From: Discostella pseudostelligera
Taxonomy: Eukaryota > Bacillariophyta > Thalassiosirophyceae > Thalassiosirales > Thalassiosiraceae
NCBI GenBank assembly: GCA_036940085.1
Contig: JALLBK010000557.1
Span: forward strand, 1-39,450
DNA: 39,450 nucleotides
Direction of reading: 5' to 3'
A program made the translations under genes and the position numbers. This document shows positions 18,872 to 30,024 of the stretch, in pieces (position 1 is the stretch's first letter; every line of letters begins with the position of its first letter). The notes beneath the pieces are model-generated. The model saw only the letters and a program-made list of their open reading frames with translations. It did not search any database and was not told where the DNA came from.

Positions 18872-21800
18872 TTAAACTTCTTCTTCGTTCACAGCATATT
18901 CACTTCCAAGCCATGTCTTTCCCCAATTCTTTACGATGCTCTCTACTGCAGTTGCCTTGATTGGTCTATTCCTTCGACTCTTGACGTACAACTTGACGGC
19001 CATTTCATCTAACCGCAATCCTTTGACGTACGATCGATCATTCACTTCCAACGCAAGCGCATCATCAAAGGGGGCAATTGCAGTAAGCTGCTCTTCCATG
19101 GACTCGACGAGTTCCCAAACATACCGTTCTTCCGTCGGAGCCACGAGATGCCATAAATCGCCAACGATATGCTTCGTAATACCAACATCTCTCACCCGCT
19201 TTTGCAATACCAAAATAAAGTCCTCGGCACCGCTCTCAGAGAAGCCGGCGGCAACACTCATAAGTTCGTGAATGGTAGCAAGAATCTCGAAATCTTTTTC
19301 AATATTCTTTTTCAAAGATGGCATTTTCACAATCAGACTCTCAAAGTATTCTCTCATTACCTTGATATCACCCGTCATTCGATCGAGGGCTCGTTTGACA
19401 TCATTGAAGTACGGTCGCTTGTTGTTCCGATGCTTCTCGGCACGTTGTAATAAGCACTTGGCATAAAAGATAACAGACGCCGACATGAGACTCATCATAC
19501 TCTTCACCACCATGAAATCGTCCATGTAATGTTCTANAAAAGATAACAGACGCCGACATGAGACTCATCATACTCTTCACCACCATGAAATCGTCCATGT
19601 AATGTTCTAGATCCTCATGAAAGTCCTCAAGCGTCCGCACTAAGGAAATGGCAAGGTCGTTATCCACCATGGTCTCCTCCCACTCCTCCTCGAACAATCG
19701 TACACCAATCTCTTCTTCGATGGGATCAAAGACATAAATATGGACACTGCGAGCGGAATAGACGGCATCACTACTGTACACACCCATCAACTCATTTGAG
19801 CTAGCCTCCAATGTGGCAATCATATCCTCGGAAAATTGACACTGAGACATCAACTCCGATATCATATCCTCGCACTTCTCGCTCATGCGAGTGAAGTCAT
19901 TTGATGCCGCACAACAAGTTTCCAAATCCTGTAGGAAGATATTCCGAGAGTGGACTTGCTTCGATCGCATGTGCGAGAGGATGATACATACTGCAAGGAT
20001 GAGTGCGTCGGATTTCTTCGACAGTCGTTCCCGAATTGTTCGAAGTTGAACGCTCGAGAAGGAGAACACATCCTCGCAGAGCGATGTGGTGAGTTTGCCC
20101 TCGGCGGATTGATTCTTGACTGCTTCCGATCTGTGCACAAATCGCAGCGGGTGATGATCGGGAGAGGATAAATAATTTATCGCGTGAGTATTAGATGAAG
20201 ATGCAACGACATCAAATTGTACAATTTTCACACGTCACTTACCCATACACTTTATCCAACCATTCATCCGTCTGAGTTCTTGTTCTGACCAAAAACTCTT
20301 CTTGCGCTAGCCGATGGACTTCCCACAACATATTATTTGCCCATGCAAGACTCTCCCAGGCATTTTGCATATTCACAGTCCTCTTATCGCCATCGAACAA
20401 TTCAGGACGCTCTTCAAAGTACGTCTTCTTCGTATTGCGCATCGTTGCAACCTCCGGGAATGTCTCTTCAATCGTTTCGCGGAAATACTCCACCCATGCA
20501 ACTAATTCAAGTAATTGAGTAATTGTCAAATCGGGAAGATTTTGACCCTCGGGACCACCGATTTGTTGGATAATGTGGTTTGAGCATACGTGAGCAACGC
20601 ACGAGCTCCAAAGCGCTTCGACGTGCCAGTGAGGAGCAAAGCACGGTGACATTTGATGCTTGACAATGTCGATCTCAGTAACGAGTTCCGTTGCCGCTTT
20701 GAGAACGGCCGTGAATTGAGTGTTGGCGGCATCATCTTCCTCGGCCAAGTCAGCAGCCTAAAACAATGGTAATTTAAGCCAAAGTCATGTGAGACACGAT
20801 GTTGCCTAAACACTCGGCTCAAGAAGTAGTACAAACAGCAAACAAATGATACGTACATGTTCATGAACACCCCGAAACATATCCACGCCTCTCAGCTCAA
20901 AGTCTTGATATAACTGCTCTAACGCCGCGGCCCTCATATTTGTAAAACGCAACCGGTTTCCACGTGCATTGTTACCACTCCGCTTCTTCTCAAACGTTTC
21001 CGCGGCACGTTCATAAACTTCCACAGCCTCTACCAGTGCCACCATCCCCGCTGGATTATTTATGGATAATTCGAATGCAGAACCGATTCCTGAGATAATA
21101 CGCATGCGGATCTCATCACCCAATTCCCACACATTTTGCACATGCGCCTCGAGGAAGTTGTCTACAGTGGCATCGTTAAAGTTATGCACGCCACCCTTCA
21201 TGCTATCTTCGGCCTCGACAAGCATCACCTCCAATTCCACGTGCTCCATCGACACGTTACGTATCGTGCTCCATTCCTCGTCCGTCCACTCTCCACCATG
21301 CAAATCATCTCGTAGCCTTTCGCATGTCGAGGGGATGTGACTAAAGAACTCCAACTCGCGGAAGAATCGATTGATATTCCTTCGTGCGTTAATAGCCTTT
21401 CGCAAGTAGGGATATTTGGCCAATAGAAATTCATCACGGTTCGAAGCAAAGGTTTGTCCATCGGAAATGTATGTCGTCAATTCCCGCAATCGACCGATAT
21501 CATCCTTGGCGGCGGCAACGGAGTTGACTAGCTCTTGCACCTCCAATCCACTGGCTGCCACACCATCATTCAATCGAGCATTAATAATTGACAAATCTCG
21601 TTGGATCATGGCACGCAATTTGTTCGTCTCCTTGTCCATTTTTAATTCGGCTCCTTCCACCCCCACCAAGAAGCCATGTGCACCAAGTTCTTGTCCCTCA
21701 CTCGTCTTTTCGGACATTACCGAGGCGCCACTGCTCTGTGAATGTCTCATTTTCATCGCATAATGAAGTTGTTGTTGAAGGTGTTGCGAGTGTTGAGATT

Positions 21801-23417
21801 GTTGCTGCTGTTGTTGTTGAGGCCCCGTAGCACCATTGACCAATAATTCATCAATCAACCCGGCGTCGAACAGCCACGTCGAGACTATATTGACCGCCCG
21901 TTCCTGCGCCTTCTTCTCAAAGTCAACTAGAGGTAAATCGTTCACTGCCTCCTTGATGCTCGGTAGTTCCTCGGGACGTTCGTAATATTTCGATGGTTCC
22001 GCACTACTATTCGCTCCATACATGCCACTTCCGCCGGCTCTGCGATTACTCGCTTTGCCTCCTACAATACCGCCTCCTTGTGCCTTATTCCTCGAACGAT
22101 CGTCTCTCTTATTATTATTGTATCCCCCATCTGCTCCGCCTCTACTATTATCATACACACTGTACTCCGATGCCGCCCGACTAGCCAATTCTTCATACAG
22201 CTGTTCTTGTACTTCATGATAATTATCAAATGGCCAAGGGGTGGTCACGTAGGCCCGGCATTTCTTCTTGGCCTTTAGTTTCTTGGTCTTATGCGGTGAG
22301 TATGATGAAGGCTTGCCATTGTTGGTGGGCAGGGTAGTGGTGTGCTGATGACTTTTCCCGATATCCCCGCTACTACCATCTATTCCGTCATCATCTTTTT
22401 TGTTCATGCGGAGCCAAGATGCCAATCCTGCGGCATTGTTGCTCGTTCCCCCCGCTGCTCCTGCTGTTGCCACACCGGCGGCGATACTTTCCTCGTCCAT
22501 GGCCGATATAAGAGGACGTGTCGACGACGAAGGGTCTACGCCGCCACCTATCCCCCCAGCGATGGAGGTAATTGCATTTGACCATCGTTTCTTCGCAGTT
22601 GGGGGTAGTATTCCTGGTGTAGTTGCCGATGCAGGTCGGAGTGGTTGGTTCGAGGTAGCACCACTAGTCGCCGAGGGTGTGGAAATGGTAGGACCAGTGG
22701 ATGGACGAGGTGTTTCTTTCCCAAATGGAGTGTTGCGAATGCCACCACCACTTCCAGAATATGTTGTAGTGGTGGTTGTTGTGGATGAGAGTGGCCGACT
22801 TGTCGATGGGGTGGAGATTGTAGAATTACTAGTAGTAGCTGGTGAAGTAGACGAACGAGGTGTGGTCTCATTCCCAAATGGATTATTGCCAGAGGATGAT
22901 GAGAGTGGCGGTGTCGAACGTGTATGCATTGTCGATTGCGTTGGTGGCAGCCGCTGCTGCTGTTGCTTCTGCTGTGCCGGTTGCTGAGGAATTTGGGAGA
23001 GCAGTGCCCGTGGTGGAGGAGGTGGTAATAGCCCATCATTCTTTCCTTGTCCCCGCTCGTTTATAGCAGTGGTGGTATCATCATCGAATGGATTGGTGAT
23101 GCTGTTTGTGGTGCGACGAGGTGGTGGAGCCGGTGGAGTTGGACGTGCGGACATTACTGGTGTAGACTGACGACGTGGTTCTCCCCTCTTTACGCCCCCT
23201 CTTCCCTCGCCGCCGTTATCATCATCGTCGCCAAAGGGATTGTTCGATTTCGAGGAAGTGGTAGTAGGTTTCCCCCATCCACTTTCCACTACCACAGAAT
23301 CGTCTTCTGCAAAGGGGTTGGTGCCACCGCCCCCGGCGCCACCATTACCCGCAGAGGATGGTCTTCTTGCACCACCACCACTGCTACTACTACCTGCAGA
23401 GGGTGGTCTGCCTCCTC

Positions 23418-23453
<36 letters not shown>

Positions 23454-24186
23454 ATCCCACCGGTGGACGATACTGGTGGGAAGGTGGCATCGATTGACTC
23501 ATTCCCTTCTTGACTCTACCATCGTTGTCATCCTCGTCGTCGTCAAATGGATTTTGATTAGTCCTCTTGCCAGTATTGTCCGATTCCACTACCTCATCCT
23601 CGTCATCATCATCGAATGGATTGGGATTCCTTGCTGCAGCTGGTGTTGGCTTCTGTTTTCGAGCAAACATTGCCAATGGATCCACGACATTATTCCCCCC
23701 CCCAGCTCCTCTCCCTACACCGCCGTTATTTCTTCCATCCTCTTCTTCTTCCTCATCGTCGTCATCGACATCAAAGGGGTTGGGATTGTGTCTATTGTTA
23801 TTATTGGAAGTATGATGATGATGATGATGCTGTGGTGAATCAAATGGATTGTTGTTGCTGTTGTTGTTATTGTTACTGGCAGAATTGCTGTAGTTGGCGG
23901 TGGCAGGCCTACTTGGAATCTCATCGTCGTCCTCATCATCATCATCATCATCAAATGGATTGGCATTATTTCTGGCGACGCTACTCCCCCCACTGCTGAC
24001 ACCACCACGGGAGGCATAATACTCTGCACGGATATTTGCTGCAGCAGCTGCACTACTAGTAGTAGTACTAGTACCGGAATCATTATTGGTGTTGGCAGCA
24101 GCGCTATCGTTCCCTCCCCTGGTTGTCGCAGTTGTGCTGCTGGAGGAGGAGAACATTTTCGAGCGGACATTGGTGAACTTCTTCAT
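18872..24186 (-). CDS. SEC6: Exocyst subunit SEC6 (EXOC3) with long NPF-repeat N-terminal extension
   Basis: Core subunit of the exocyst, which tethers secretory vesicles to the plasma membrane. Exon 1 is 24186-20857, exon 2 20757-20243 and exon 3 20130-18872; introns are 99 and 112 nt. Exon 3 contains an assembly duplication (73 nt including N); dropping one copy gives a continuous frame of 1677 codons, so the break is not biological. The SEC6 region starts near residue 745 (ERPEELPSIKEAVND) and includes LLELVAWVEYFRE, WANNMLWEVHRLAQEEFLVRT and AEGKLTTSLCEDVFSF. Residues 1-740 are disordered and hold nine NPF tripeptides, at about 76, 113, 136, 189, 212, 290, 316, 365 and 435, most followed by an acidic run (NPFDDDD), plus one TPF at 486. 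NPF is the ligand of EH domains in endocytic adaptors. Usual SEC6 proteins are about 750 residues, so this one is more than twice as long. The N-terminal ATG (MKKFTNVRS) is the first in frame. Confidence 0.85.
19465..19609. repeat. 72-bp tandem copy split by one N inside SEC6 exon 3
   Basis: 19465-19536 and 19538-19609 are identical 72-bp copies around N 19537. It looks like the same assembly fault as at 18707. Because copy plus N is 73 nt, it shifts the SEC6 frame; removing it restores HYMDDFMVVKSMMSLMSAS running into YAKCLLQRAEKH. Confidence 0.92.
23421..23453. repeat. (CTG)11 microsatellite in SEC6 exon 1
   Basis: Eleven CTG units. On the coding (minus) strand they are read as GCA and give a polyalanine run near residues 246-255 of SEC6. 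Nearby trinucleotide runs (ATC/GAT near 23934-23953) encode the polyaspartate stretches after the NPF motifs. Such runs are prone to length variation. Confidence 0.85.
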
Positions 24187-24854
24187 CTTTGTTTGAATCT
24201 ATTTAATACAGAGTAAGAAGTATTTGTTCAGGGTATCGAGATATCGAGTGTTGAAGTTGAAGGTCAGTTGCGGTGGCAGTGGCGGCGGTGGCGGAGAGCA
24301 CCCGTAATGGTAATGGCAAATAATATGTAGCGTCGTGCTACTGCTACTGCTGTTGTATTTCACGTCTCTCGCGCGCAGGCAAGATGACACGACTACGGCG
24401 GCACCGCAACCGCCATGGCCATGGTCATGGACTTATGCTTTGTGGCCTTGTCCGTGCTTTGTGCTTTGGTTTTGGTCTTTGCGTCTGCACTCTGTCCGTC
24501 GTCCCGCCATAATAATATTGTGCTTGTGGTCTCCCGCCATATATTATCTCTGGAATTCTACTTACGTAAAGAGCCATACTGAAATTCTACATGCGAAGTC
24601 CAACGTGGTCACATAAGGCAATCATTTTAAAATCGGAATTCGAATTTTAGAATTAATCGAAGTCAATGTAGGAATTAGTACTAAAGCGAGAAATCAAATC
24701 TCAATGAGTTCCCGCCATTTTCACCTCAACGCATGCCGCCGATGCCGCTGCCCGTCATAGCCCGTCATACTCATGGCGGCCGCCGACTCCACTACGAAGA
24801 TTTCCCCCGTCGACCTTGATCTAAATAAGTGCAAGAGCAATAACCAGCCTAAAA
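24187..24854. promoter_or_regulatory. Divergent promoter, SEC6 / unrecognised gene at 24855
   Basis: 668 bp without a gene. Three CCCGCCA cores are present: GTCCCGCCAT (24501-24510), CTCCCGCCAT (24531-24540, 30 bp later) and GTTCCCGCCATTTT (24708-24721). The part nearest SEC6 is CA/GGCGG-rich with short purine/pyrimidine runs. Promoter status is by position and motif. Confidence 0.45.
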
Positions 24855-25516
24855 ATGGAGTCCAAAACCACCACGGAAGAAGTCTCCATTCCAACACCCG
24901 ATGATCATGATGACTCCTCCGCGACAATAATACACAATGCCTCCCAACATACCATGATCGTCTTTCAAGAACGTGCACCTACCGGCACCTATTCCAATAT
25001 CCAGGTGTTGCAACCTGGCGAGGCGGTGATCATGACACGACAACTATCTGCTGCTTCTACTGGTGCTCTTGGTGGTGGTATTGCTGGTGGTATTGGTAAT
25101 GTTGCCAGTCGAGTACTCTCCATCGGTGCACCACCGCCCTCCAAATTCCATGCCATTGTGGGTGATGAGTCCTGTCTCTCCTCTCTCGCTGATGAATCGA
25201 CTAAAAATCTACTCAAGAATGCAGCCATCCCGGCAGCATTTATTGTAGGGTGTCTGGTCAATTAAAGAGAGGGAAGGGACGGTATTTGGTGGTGAGTGGT
25301 GGATTGTCCGATGGGGCTGTGACCATTAGTGAGATTGGAAGTAAGGAGAAGTTTGAGAAGAAGTATAGAGTGTCAGTGTGGAAAAGACCTTTGGAGAATT
25401 GCAGATGTAGTAAAACCGGCGGCGGTGGCAGTGGTAAGAGGAATAAGATTTGGAGAATTGGAAGCAACAACAAATCAAACAATATTGTGGTATCGGCAGT
25501 GGCGGAGGAGGGTTGA
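24855..25516 (+). CDS. Unrecognised small protein, frame broken near its middle
   Basis: The first frame (24855-25265, 136 codons) starts MESKTTTEEVSIPTPDD, has ATIIHNASQHTMIVFQ, a Gly-rich stretch (GGGIAGGIGNVAS) and a hydrophobic end AAIPAAFIVGCLV, then stops at TAA 25263-25265. A second frame, open across the stop to 25516, reads LKRGKGRYLVVSGGLSDGAVTISEIGS and a Lys/Arg-rich tail. Composition and the tight overlap suggest one protein of about 220 residues interrupted by one missing base around 25250-25262; no intron of normal size fits. The alternatives are two real products or a programmed frameshift. I recognise no family. Confidence 0.45.
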
Positions 25517-26782
25517 GACCTTGTTATTAGAACGGAGATGAGAGCGAAAGACGGAGTGCACGCCGAGATACTGACAACTACAGAAGAGGTGAAATAGATC
25601 TGTTAAATAGCAATCCAGGTACTCTACAATGAGGATACAAATGCAAAATTGTGGTGTTGGTGTTTCTCGGGATAGGTCTGCCAGAATCTGCACCGGGTAT
25701 TGCAACAAAAGATGAAGGTATGATGGGAATGCAATACGTCAGCCACAGTCAACAAAATCATGCAGAGATTGAAATTGCATGGACAGCCGGTGGTACCAAT
25801 TTTGCACTTGGCATTGTTTCTGGGTCTGGGTGTCTCGTCTGCATGAGCAGGAGCTTCTGCATGCAATTATTTTTGCATCGGCATGTAACTTTTTGCATCG
25901 GGGAGCATTATTATTGGAGCATTTGTTGTATTGTGTATTGATTGCGTACATGTATCAATGTACAATGAGTACTAAATTGTTAAATAAGATAAGTGCATTG
26001 CATCGCATTACTCCGCTCTACATATGCAAACAACCGTTGGATCACCACATTCACATGCAAACTTCTCCCCATTGAGAAGCAAGGCACAATCCGCTGGAGA
26101 AACCATCCTCTATTTCACTTTCAATGCAATTGCTAGTTTTTCTTCTCTTCGCAGGCGAGAATATCTCAATTTTTTCGGCGACCAATATTTTTTTGATTTT
26201 TGGTCATTTTCATTAGATACTTATTTTGTGCGTTCACTTGCGCACATCGTCCACTCAAAAATTTTGGAAATCAGAAAGGCCTAACCTGCTTCAGCGGTTC
26301 TAATACCGATTCCACCATTCAATTCTTTCCGTTCAAGCCAGCGGTAGGGTGTCACAGTGCGAAAAAATCGTAAAATGGGAGAGAAATTTTGGTTCGTTTT
26401 TGTCCCGCTGCGAAGAGCAAAGAGCCCGCGGCGAGGTGTGACAAAAAAATGTGGAGTTGACGTTCGCGACTTTGGCTCTTTGCTGCGTCCGCGGCCGCCA
26501 ATGCACGTGCTGCTGCATCGCCACAGACACAACAGAGCAAAAACCAATGCACCAATCCCTCCATAATCTTCATTCGTCGGCAGTCGTTGACCCTGGACAC
26601 ACTTTGTCCAACTCCCTCGCCTCCCTCCCTCTCTTCTGAATTCGATTGTGATTGATCGCACCCCGCTGTGTGGGTGTGCGTGAGTGCTGGGGTGTGTCGT
26701 TGCCGTCTCTCGACGCACCATTTCATCGGTGGGTCTCATTATTTTTCATCGGCGGGTTCATTTGCATTGCATCCCGAGAGTT
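25517..26782. other. Long gene-poor interval
   Basis: About 1.27 kb with no convincing gene. The left part (to about 26280) is AT-rich with repeated TTTTGCATC words (for example 25868-25902). The right part (about 26390-26530) is CpG-rich. A 152-codon minus-strand frame ends at 26281 but has no domain and overlaps other unsupported frames. The interval ends at the start of the CP12-like gene and should contain its promoter. Confidence 0.4.
26416..26484. repeat. 11-bp inverted repeat in a CpG-rich patch
   Basis: AGCAAAGAGCC (26416-26426) is matched by its exact reverse complement GGCTCTTTGCT (26474-26484), with a 47-nt spacer. Both arms are followed by a CGCGG-type sequence. It could form a stem in RNA or mark protein sites; no element type is recognisable. 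Confidence 0.45.
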
Positions 26783-27262
26783 ATGGCGGTATCGTTGGTT
26801 CAGAATGCCTTCTTCCTTTTCGTGACCATGGCGATGGTCGGTGGCTCCCATGGTTGGACGATGTCGACGACGACAACGACGTTGCCAATCTCGTCGAGCA
26901 CTGCTGCGATTCGACGACCATCGGCGCTTCGCTATCAAAATGGCGACGAGGTCACGACGCATTATCTCACCCAACCTACCATCACCACCAGCAGCAGCAG
27001 CACTTCCTACGATGAAACATCCGATGACTACGACTACGTCGATGATCTGCACGATTTCGATCCTCGTCTTCGTGATGCCCTCCGTGCGGCCCGGCATGCC
27101 GATCGACTCTACGGCCTATGCACCCCCGAAAGTGTCGCGGCATGGGCAGCCGTGGATACCATGTTTGGTCTATCTCCCGCCGGAAAAGAGGTGGAAGATT
27201 GTGTCCGAAAGGCATTGGGCGATGAGAAGAGTATATGGAGTGATTTTGAGGCTCGTGCGTAG
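26783..27262 (+). CDS. Plastid-targeted CP12-like small protein
   Basis: Intronless frame of 159 residues. The N-terminus MAVSLVQNAFFLFVTMAMVGGSHG is a signal peptide with a probable cleavage before Trp, followed by a Ser/Thr/Arg-rich stretch: the bipartite plastid presequence of diatoms. The conserved part, ALRAARHADRLYGLCTPES followed by VAAWAAVD, resembles the N-terminal half of CP12, the small redox protein that links GAPDH and phosphoribulokinase in the Calvin cycle. The usual C-terminal cysteine pair is not present: only Cys in YGLCTPES and VEDCVRK are seen. It may therefore be a CP12-domain relative rather than a canonical CP12. ATG 26783 was chosen over upstream alternatives because it begins the signal peptide. 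Confidence 0.5.
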   Translation: MAVSLVQNAFFLFVTMAMVGGSHGWTMSTTTTTLPISSSTAAIRRPSALRYQNGDEVTTHYLTQPTITTSSSSTSYDETSDDYDYVDDLHDFDPRLRDALRAARHADRLYGLCTPESVAAWAAVDTMFGLSPAGKEVEDCVRKALGDEKSIWSDFEARA

Positions 27263-27744
27263 AGTAGAGGGAGCATAGAGTTGAGTCGACTCGAGCAGTA
27301 AAAAGTAGGGAGTACCAGAGTGTCGTAGATCGGCCCTACTGTGCTACTTACTGACGAGCGACGAGGCGGTGGCGTAGACATGTAGAATCGGTGTAGTAGA
27401 TTATGGATGCAACCGCGCAATATCATCATGGATTATAATTTAGATAGAATGGAAGTAATACCCGTGAAAGAGAGAATCGTCCACCCAACTCGCTAGGATA
27501 GATACTCGTGCTCATGCATCCGTGGCGGTTGATGCACAACATTGAATAGAAAATGATGGGATGTAGGATTTAACATTTAGATCGTTACATTCCATCTCTC
27601 TAGAGAATGCATCAATTCCTCGATTACCGTTCACATCTCTAGTGCGTCGCTGATTCGTCCACTGCCCTATGTCCGTACCCCACACACGTAATACGTTATG
27701 CAAGGGCAATTCATCCATGTCCGCCATTCTAGCATTCCCACAAA
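27263..27744. other. 3' flanks of two converging genes, no gene seen
   Basis: 482 bp between the converging ends of the CP12-like gene and the prolyl hydroxylase gene. It presumably holds both 3' UTRs. A short minus-strand frame (27512-27727) has no recognisable content. Confidence 0.5.
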
Positions 27745-29551
27745 TTAAAGATCCTCATCGGAGATTTCCAACGCACCCAACTCCTCCACTAAAAACTTTA
27801 TAAACGTAGAATCTTCTTCATGATGATCTTTGGCCAAACTCAATACCGATTGTCCATTGCCAAAATTGGTGCGTGCATTTTCACTAACGCCATTTTGCAC
27901 GAGCAGTCGTACTACTTCGACATGACCCTTGCGCGTTGCCTTGTTTATTGAGCAGTAGGAAAGATTGTGCAAAGCACGCATTAGTGCAATGAATTCACAG
28001 ATATATATATGCATTTTCTTCTCATCATCGATCTCACCTCATGAATCGGCAACCAACCATTATTATCCGGTTCATGAATCAACTGCGTCCGATGCTGAGG
28101 ATTCTCAATTATATGCTTCAACAATTCGATATTGCCCGTGTGGGATGCATAATGTGCACCATTGCTACCGGTACCCTCCTCCTCATCGGCCTCGTACGCC
28201 CATCGAGGTTCCCAATCCTTATCGGGATTTTCTCTCCGCCATTGGAAGGCTTCGAGACTACCATCGATGATGTAGGGCGGTAGTCCACCGTTGTGGTTGA
28301 ATCCACCTTTGATGTCAAGGAGAGAATTGGCATGTTCTTCGTAGGTTTCGGGGTTAAAGCCATGATCGCGAGAGTGCCCGACGGGTTCGAAGTGAATGAA
28401 ACTGGTGCGTGTTGAGTGTGTTTGTCGAGGATATTTGGGAGATTAGATTGATTTAAACGAAGCAAGATGTATCCCATACATCTGCAAGAGTCTAAAAACA
28501 AGCAAACAAACCATCTCAAGCAAAACAAACACTTACACATTGGCAAAATATCGTCCCTTCAATGGAAAAGGCCTACCATGCAATATCGAATGACTCTCAT
28601 ACATGATCATCTCCCCCGGTTCCATTGTAATATTGTACGCCACTCCATCATGGCCAAATACCTCCAATGGCCACGGTTCATCGACATCCTGTGCCACATT
28701 AATAATTGCCGATGTTACCAATGGTAGTCGATCGACATGGGTCGCCAAGACCGATCCCTCGGTATACTTTCGAATACCATACAAGGAGGTAGGTGTGAGT
28801 TCCTCTCCGGTCCATTGTTGGAGCGAATGACGAGCCGCTTCATTGATCATGTTTTGAAGTTTGACTCCGCCTCCCTCATATTTAGAGTCGGAAATATCGA
28901 GCATCCAGGAAGGACTTTCCCACTGGATATGAAACCAACATGAATTATGAACGAGGATTAGACACAACATAAATAACGTCGTATGCCAAAAAGAAATAGC
29001 ATAAAGCATCGACCACTCACATGATTGGTATACGTATTCCCATGATTCCACTCCTCCACCTCCTCCGTACCCATATTCGCCTCCCAAAACTTCTTTAATA
29101 CATTGAACACCTTCTTCGGTACCTTCACCTTCTCAAATCCCAGAGTGGTGTAATTGACCATACTTTGCGGCTGACGCAAATTCATCTCCAGACGATCCAT
29201 TTCACTCTCATCACACGCATCATGATCGTGATGACGACATGCTTCAAGGAAGGTATCATAAAAATCTTGTCGATTGCCAAGGATTTGTAGTGGCATATCC
29301 TTGTATTCATGTGGTGGTGGAGCATAGTTGGGATGGTTTGGGCTGGAACGTTTGGGATCATTGTGGGGTAGCCAATCGTAATTCGTGGATATTTTGGAAT
29401 GATGTTGTGGAAAAGAGACGTCGAGACCGTATGTCTTTTGGTGGAGTTTGTTGTATTCATAATCGTGATTGGGAGAAGCCGTGGTGAGTGTGGCGGTGTG
29501 GAGGAGTGTTATTGCCGCGACGACGGCGGAGTTGGTGAATGTCATTGTCAT
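27745..29551 (-). CDS. Secreted prolyl 4-hydroxylase with C-terminal ankyrin repeats
   Basis: Fe(II)/2-oxoglutarate dioxygenase that hydroxylates prolines, probably in the ER/secretory path. Exons 29551-29021, 28922-28537, 28401-28038 and 27939-27745 give 491 residues; the three GT-AG introns are 98, 135 and 98 nt. MTMTFTNSAVVAAITLLHTA is a signal peptide. The catalytic core has the iron ligands H239-x-D241 (ATHVDRLP) and H292 (LHGRPFPLKGR), with basic residues K299/R301 for 2-oxoglutarate. Splicing restores RYFANV-FIHFEPVG. After a linker (PPYIIDGSLEAFQW) come ankyrin repeats: NGAHYASHTGNIELLKHII and NGWLPIHEATRKGHVEVVRLL, the latter spanning the last intron. Linking a hydroxylase to ankyrin repeats behind a signal peptide is unusual. 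Start at the first ATG; the frame is clean throughout. Confidence 0.88.
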
Positions 29552-30024
29552 AGTTGTGCCGTTGAGTAGCCAATTGACAATTATGATGCAGTGAGGAACG
29601 AAATGGTCGCACTGATCTCACTCTCCCCGTATCTCCAATGAATGACGAGGGGTCGAAGTCGATGTCGATGGATGATTTCAGATGAATGAGGAATGAGGAG
29701 CTATGAGGAGATGCACCAACTTCTTTCACTTGTGTGGCTTCGGCTTGCTTTGCGTGGCGGCAAGGCGGAGTGGCGGGAGGAGCTTTTATTGGATTATACG
29801 AGTTCCTACGCACAATTTAACGGTCAATTCAAATTTGAGGCAATCTTAATTTTGGAAACATTTTCGTCCAAACGAAGGGAGTGTTTCTCACTCAAAATTT
29901 TCGAGTTTAATTTTCGTGGGTTCGTCTGTTTTCGCCTTTTGGGGAAACCATGTGAGAAAGGGAACCCAACTCGCCCAAAGGCCATCAATTCGACTTTGCT
30001 TCCGACAATGACCATTCATTGACC
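29552..30024. promoter_or_regulatory. Divergent promoter, prolyl hydroxylase / class-3 lipase
   Basis: 473 bp between divergent starts. AGTGGCGGGAGG (29769-29780) carries the TGGCGGG core. The right half is AT-rich with TTTTCG words. No TATA box is certain. Confidence 0.4.

Noticed and set aside
18707..19537. True tandem duplications in BCKDHA and SEC6
   Set aside because: Identical fixed-length copies around single Ns, and restoration of the SEC6 frame on removal, indicate assembly artefacts.
22400..23838. Several plus-strand frames opposite SEC6 exon 1
   Set aside because: They are shadows of the Ser/Gly/Asp repeats of SEC6, with poly-Cys and poly-Val runs typical of antisense reading.
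26275..26330. tRNA-like T-arm (GGTTCTAATACC followed by TTCCACCA)
   Set aside because: No matching acceptor strand, D-arm or anticodon arm in the 75 bases before it.
26281..26739. 152-codon minus-strand frame upstream of the CP12-like gene
   Set aside because: No domain, overlaps two other frames of similar length, and lies in a CpG-rich patch where stops are rare.
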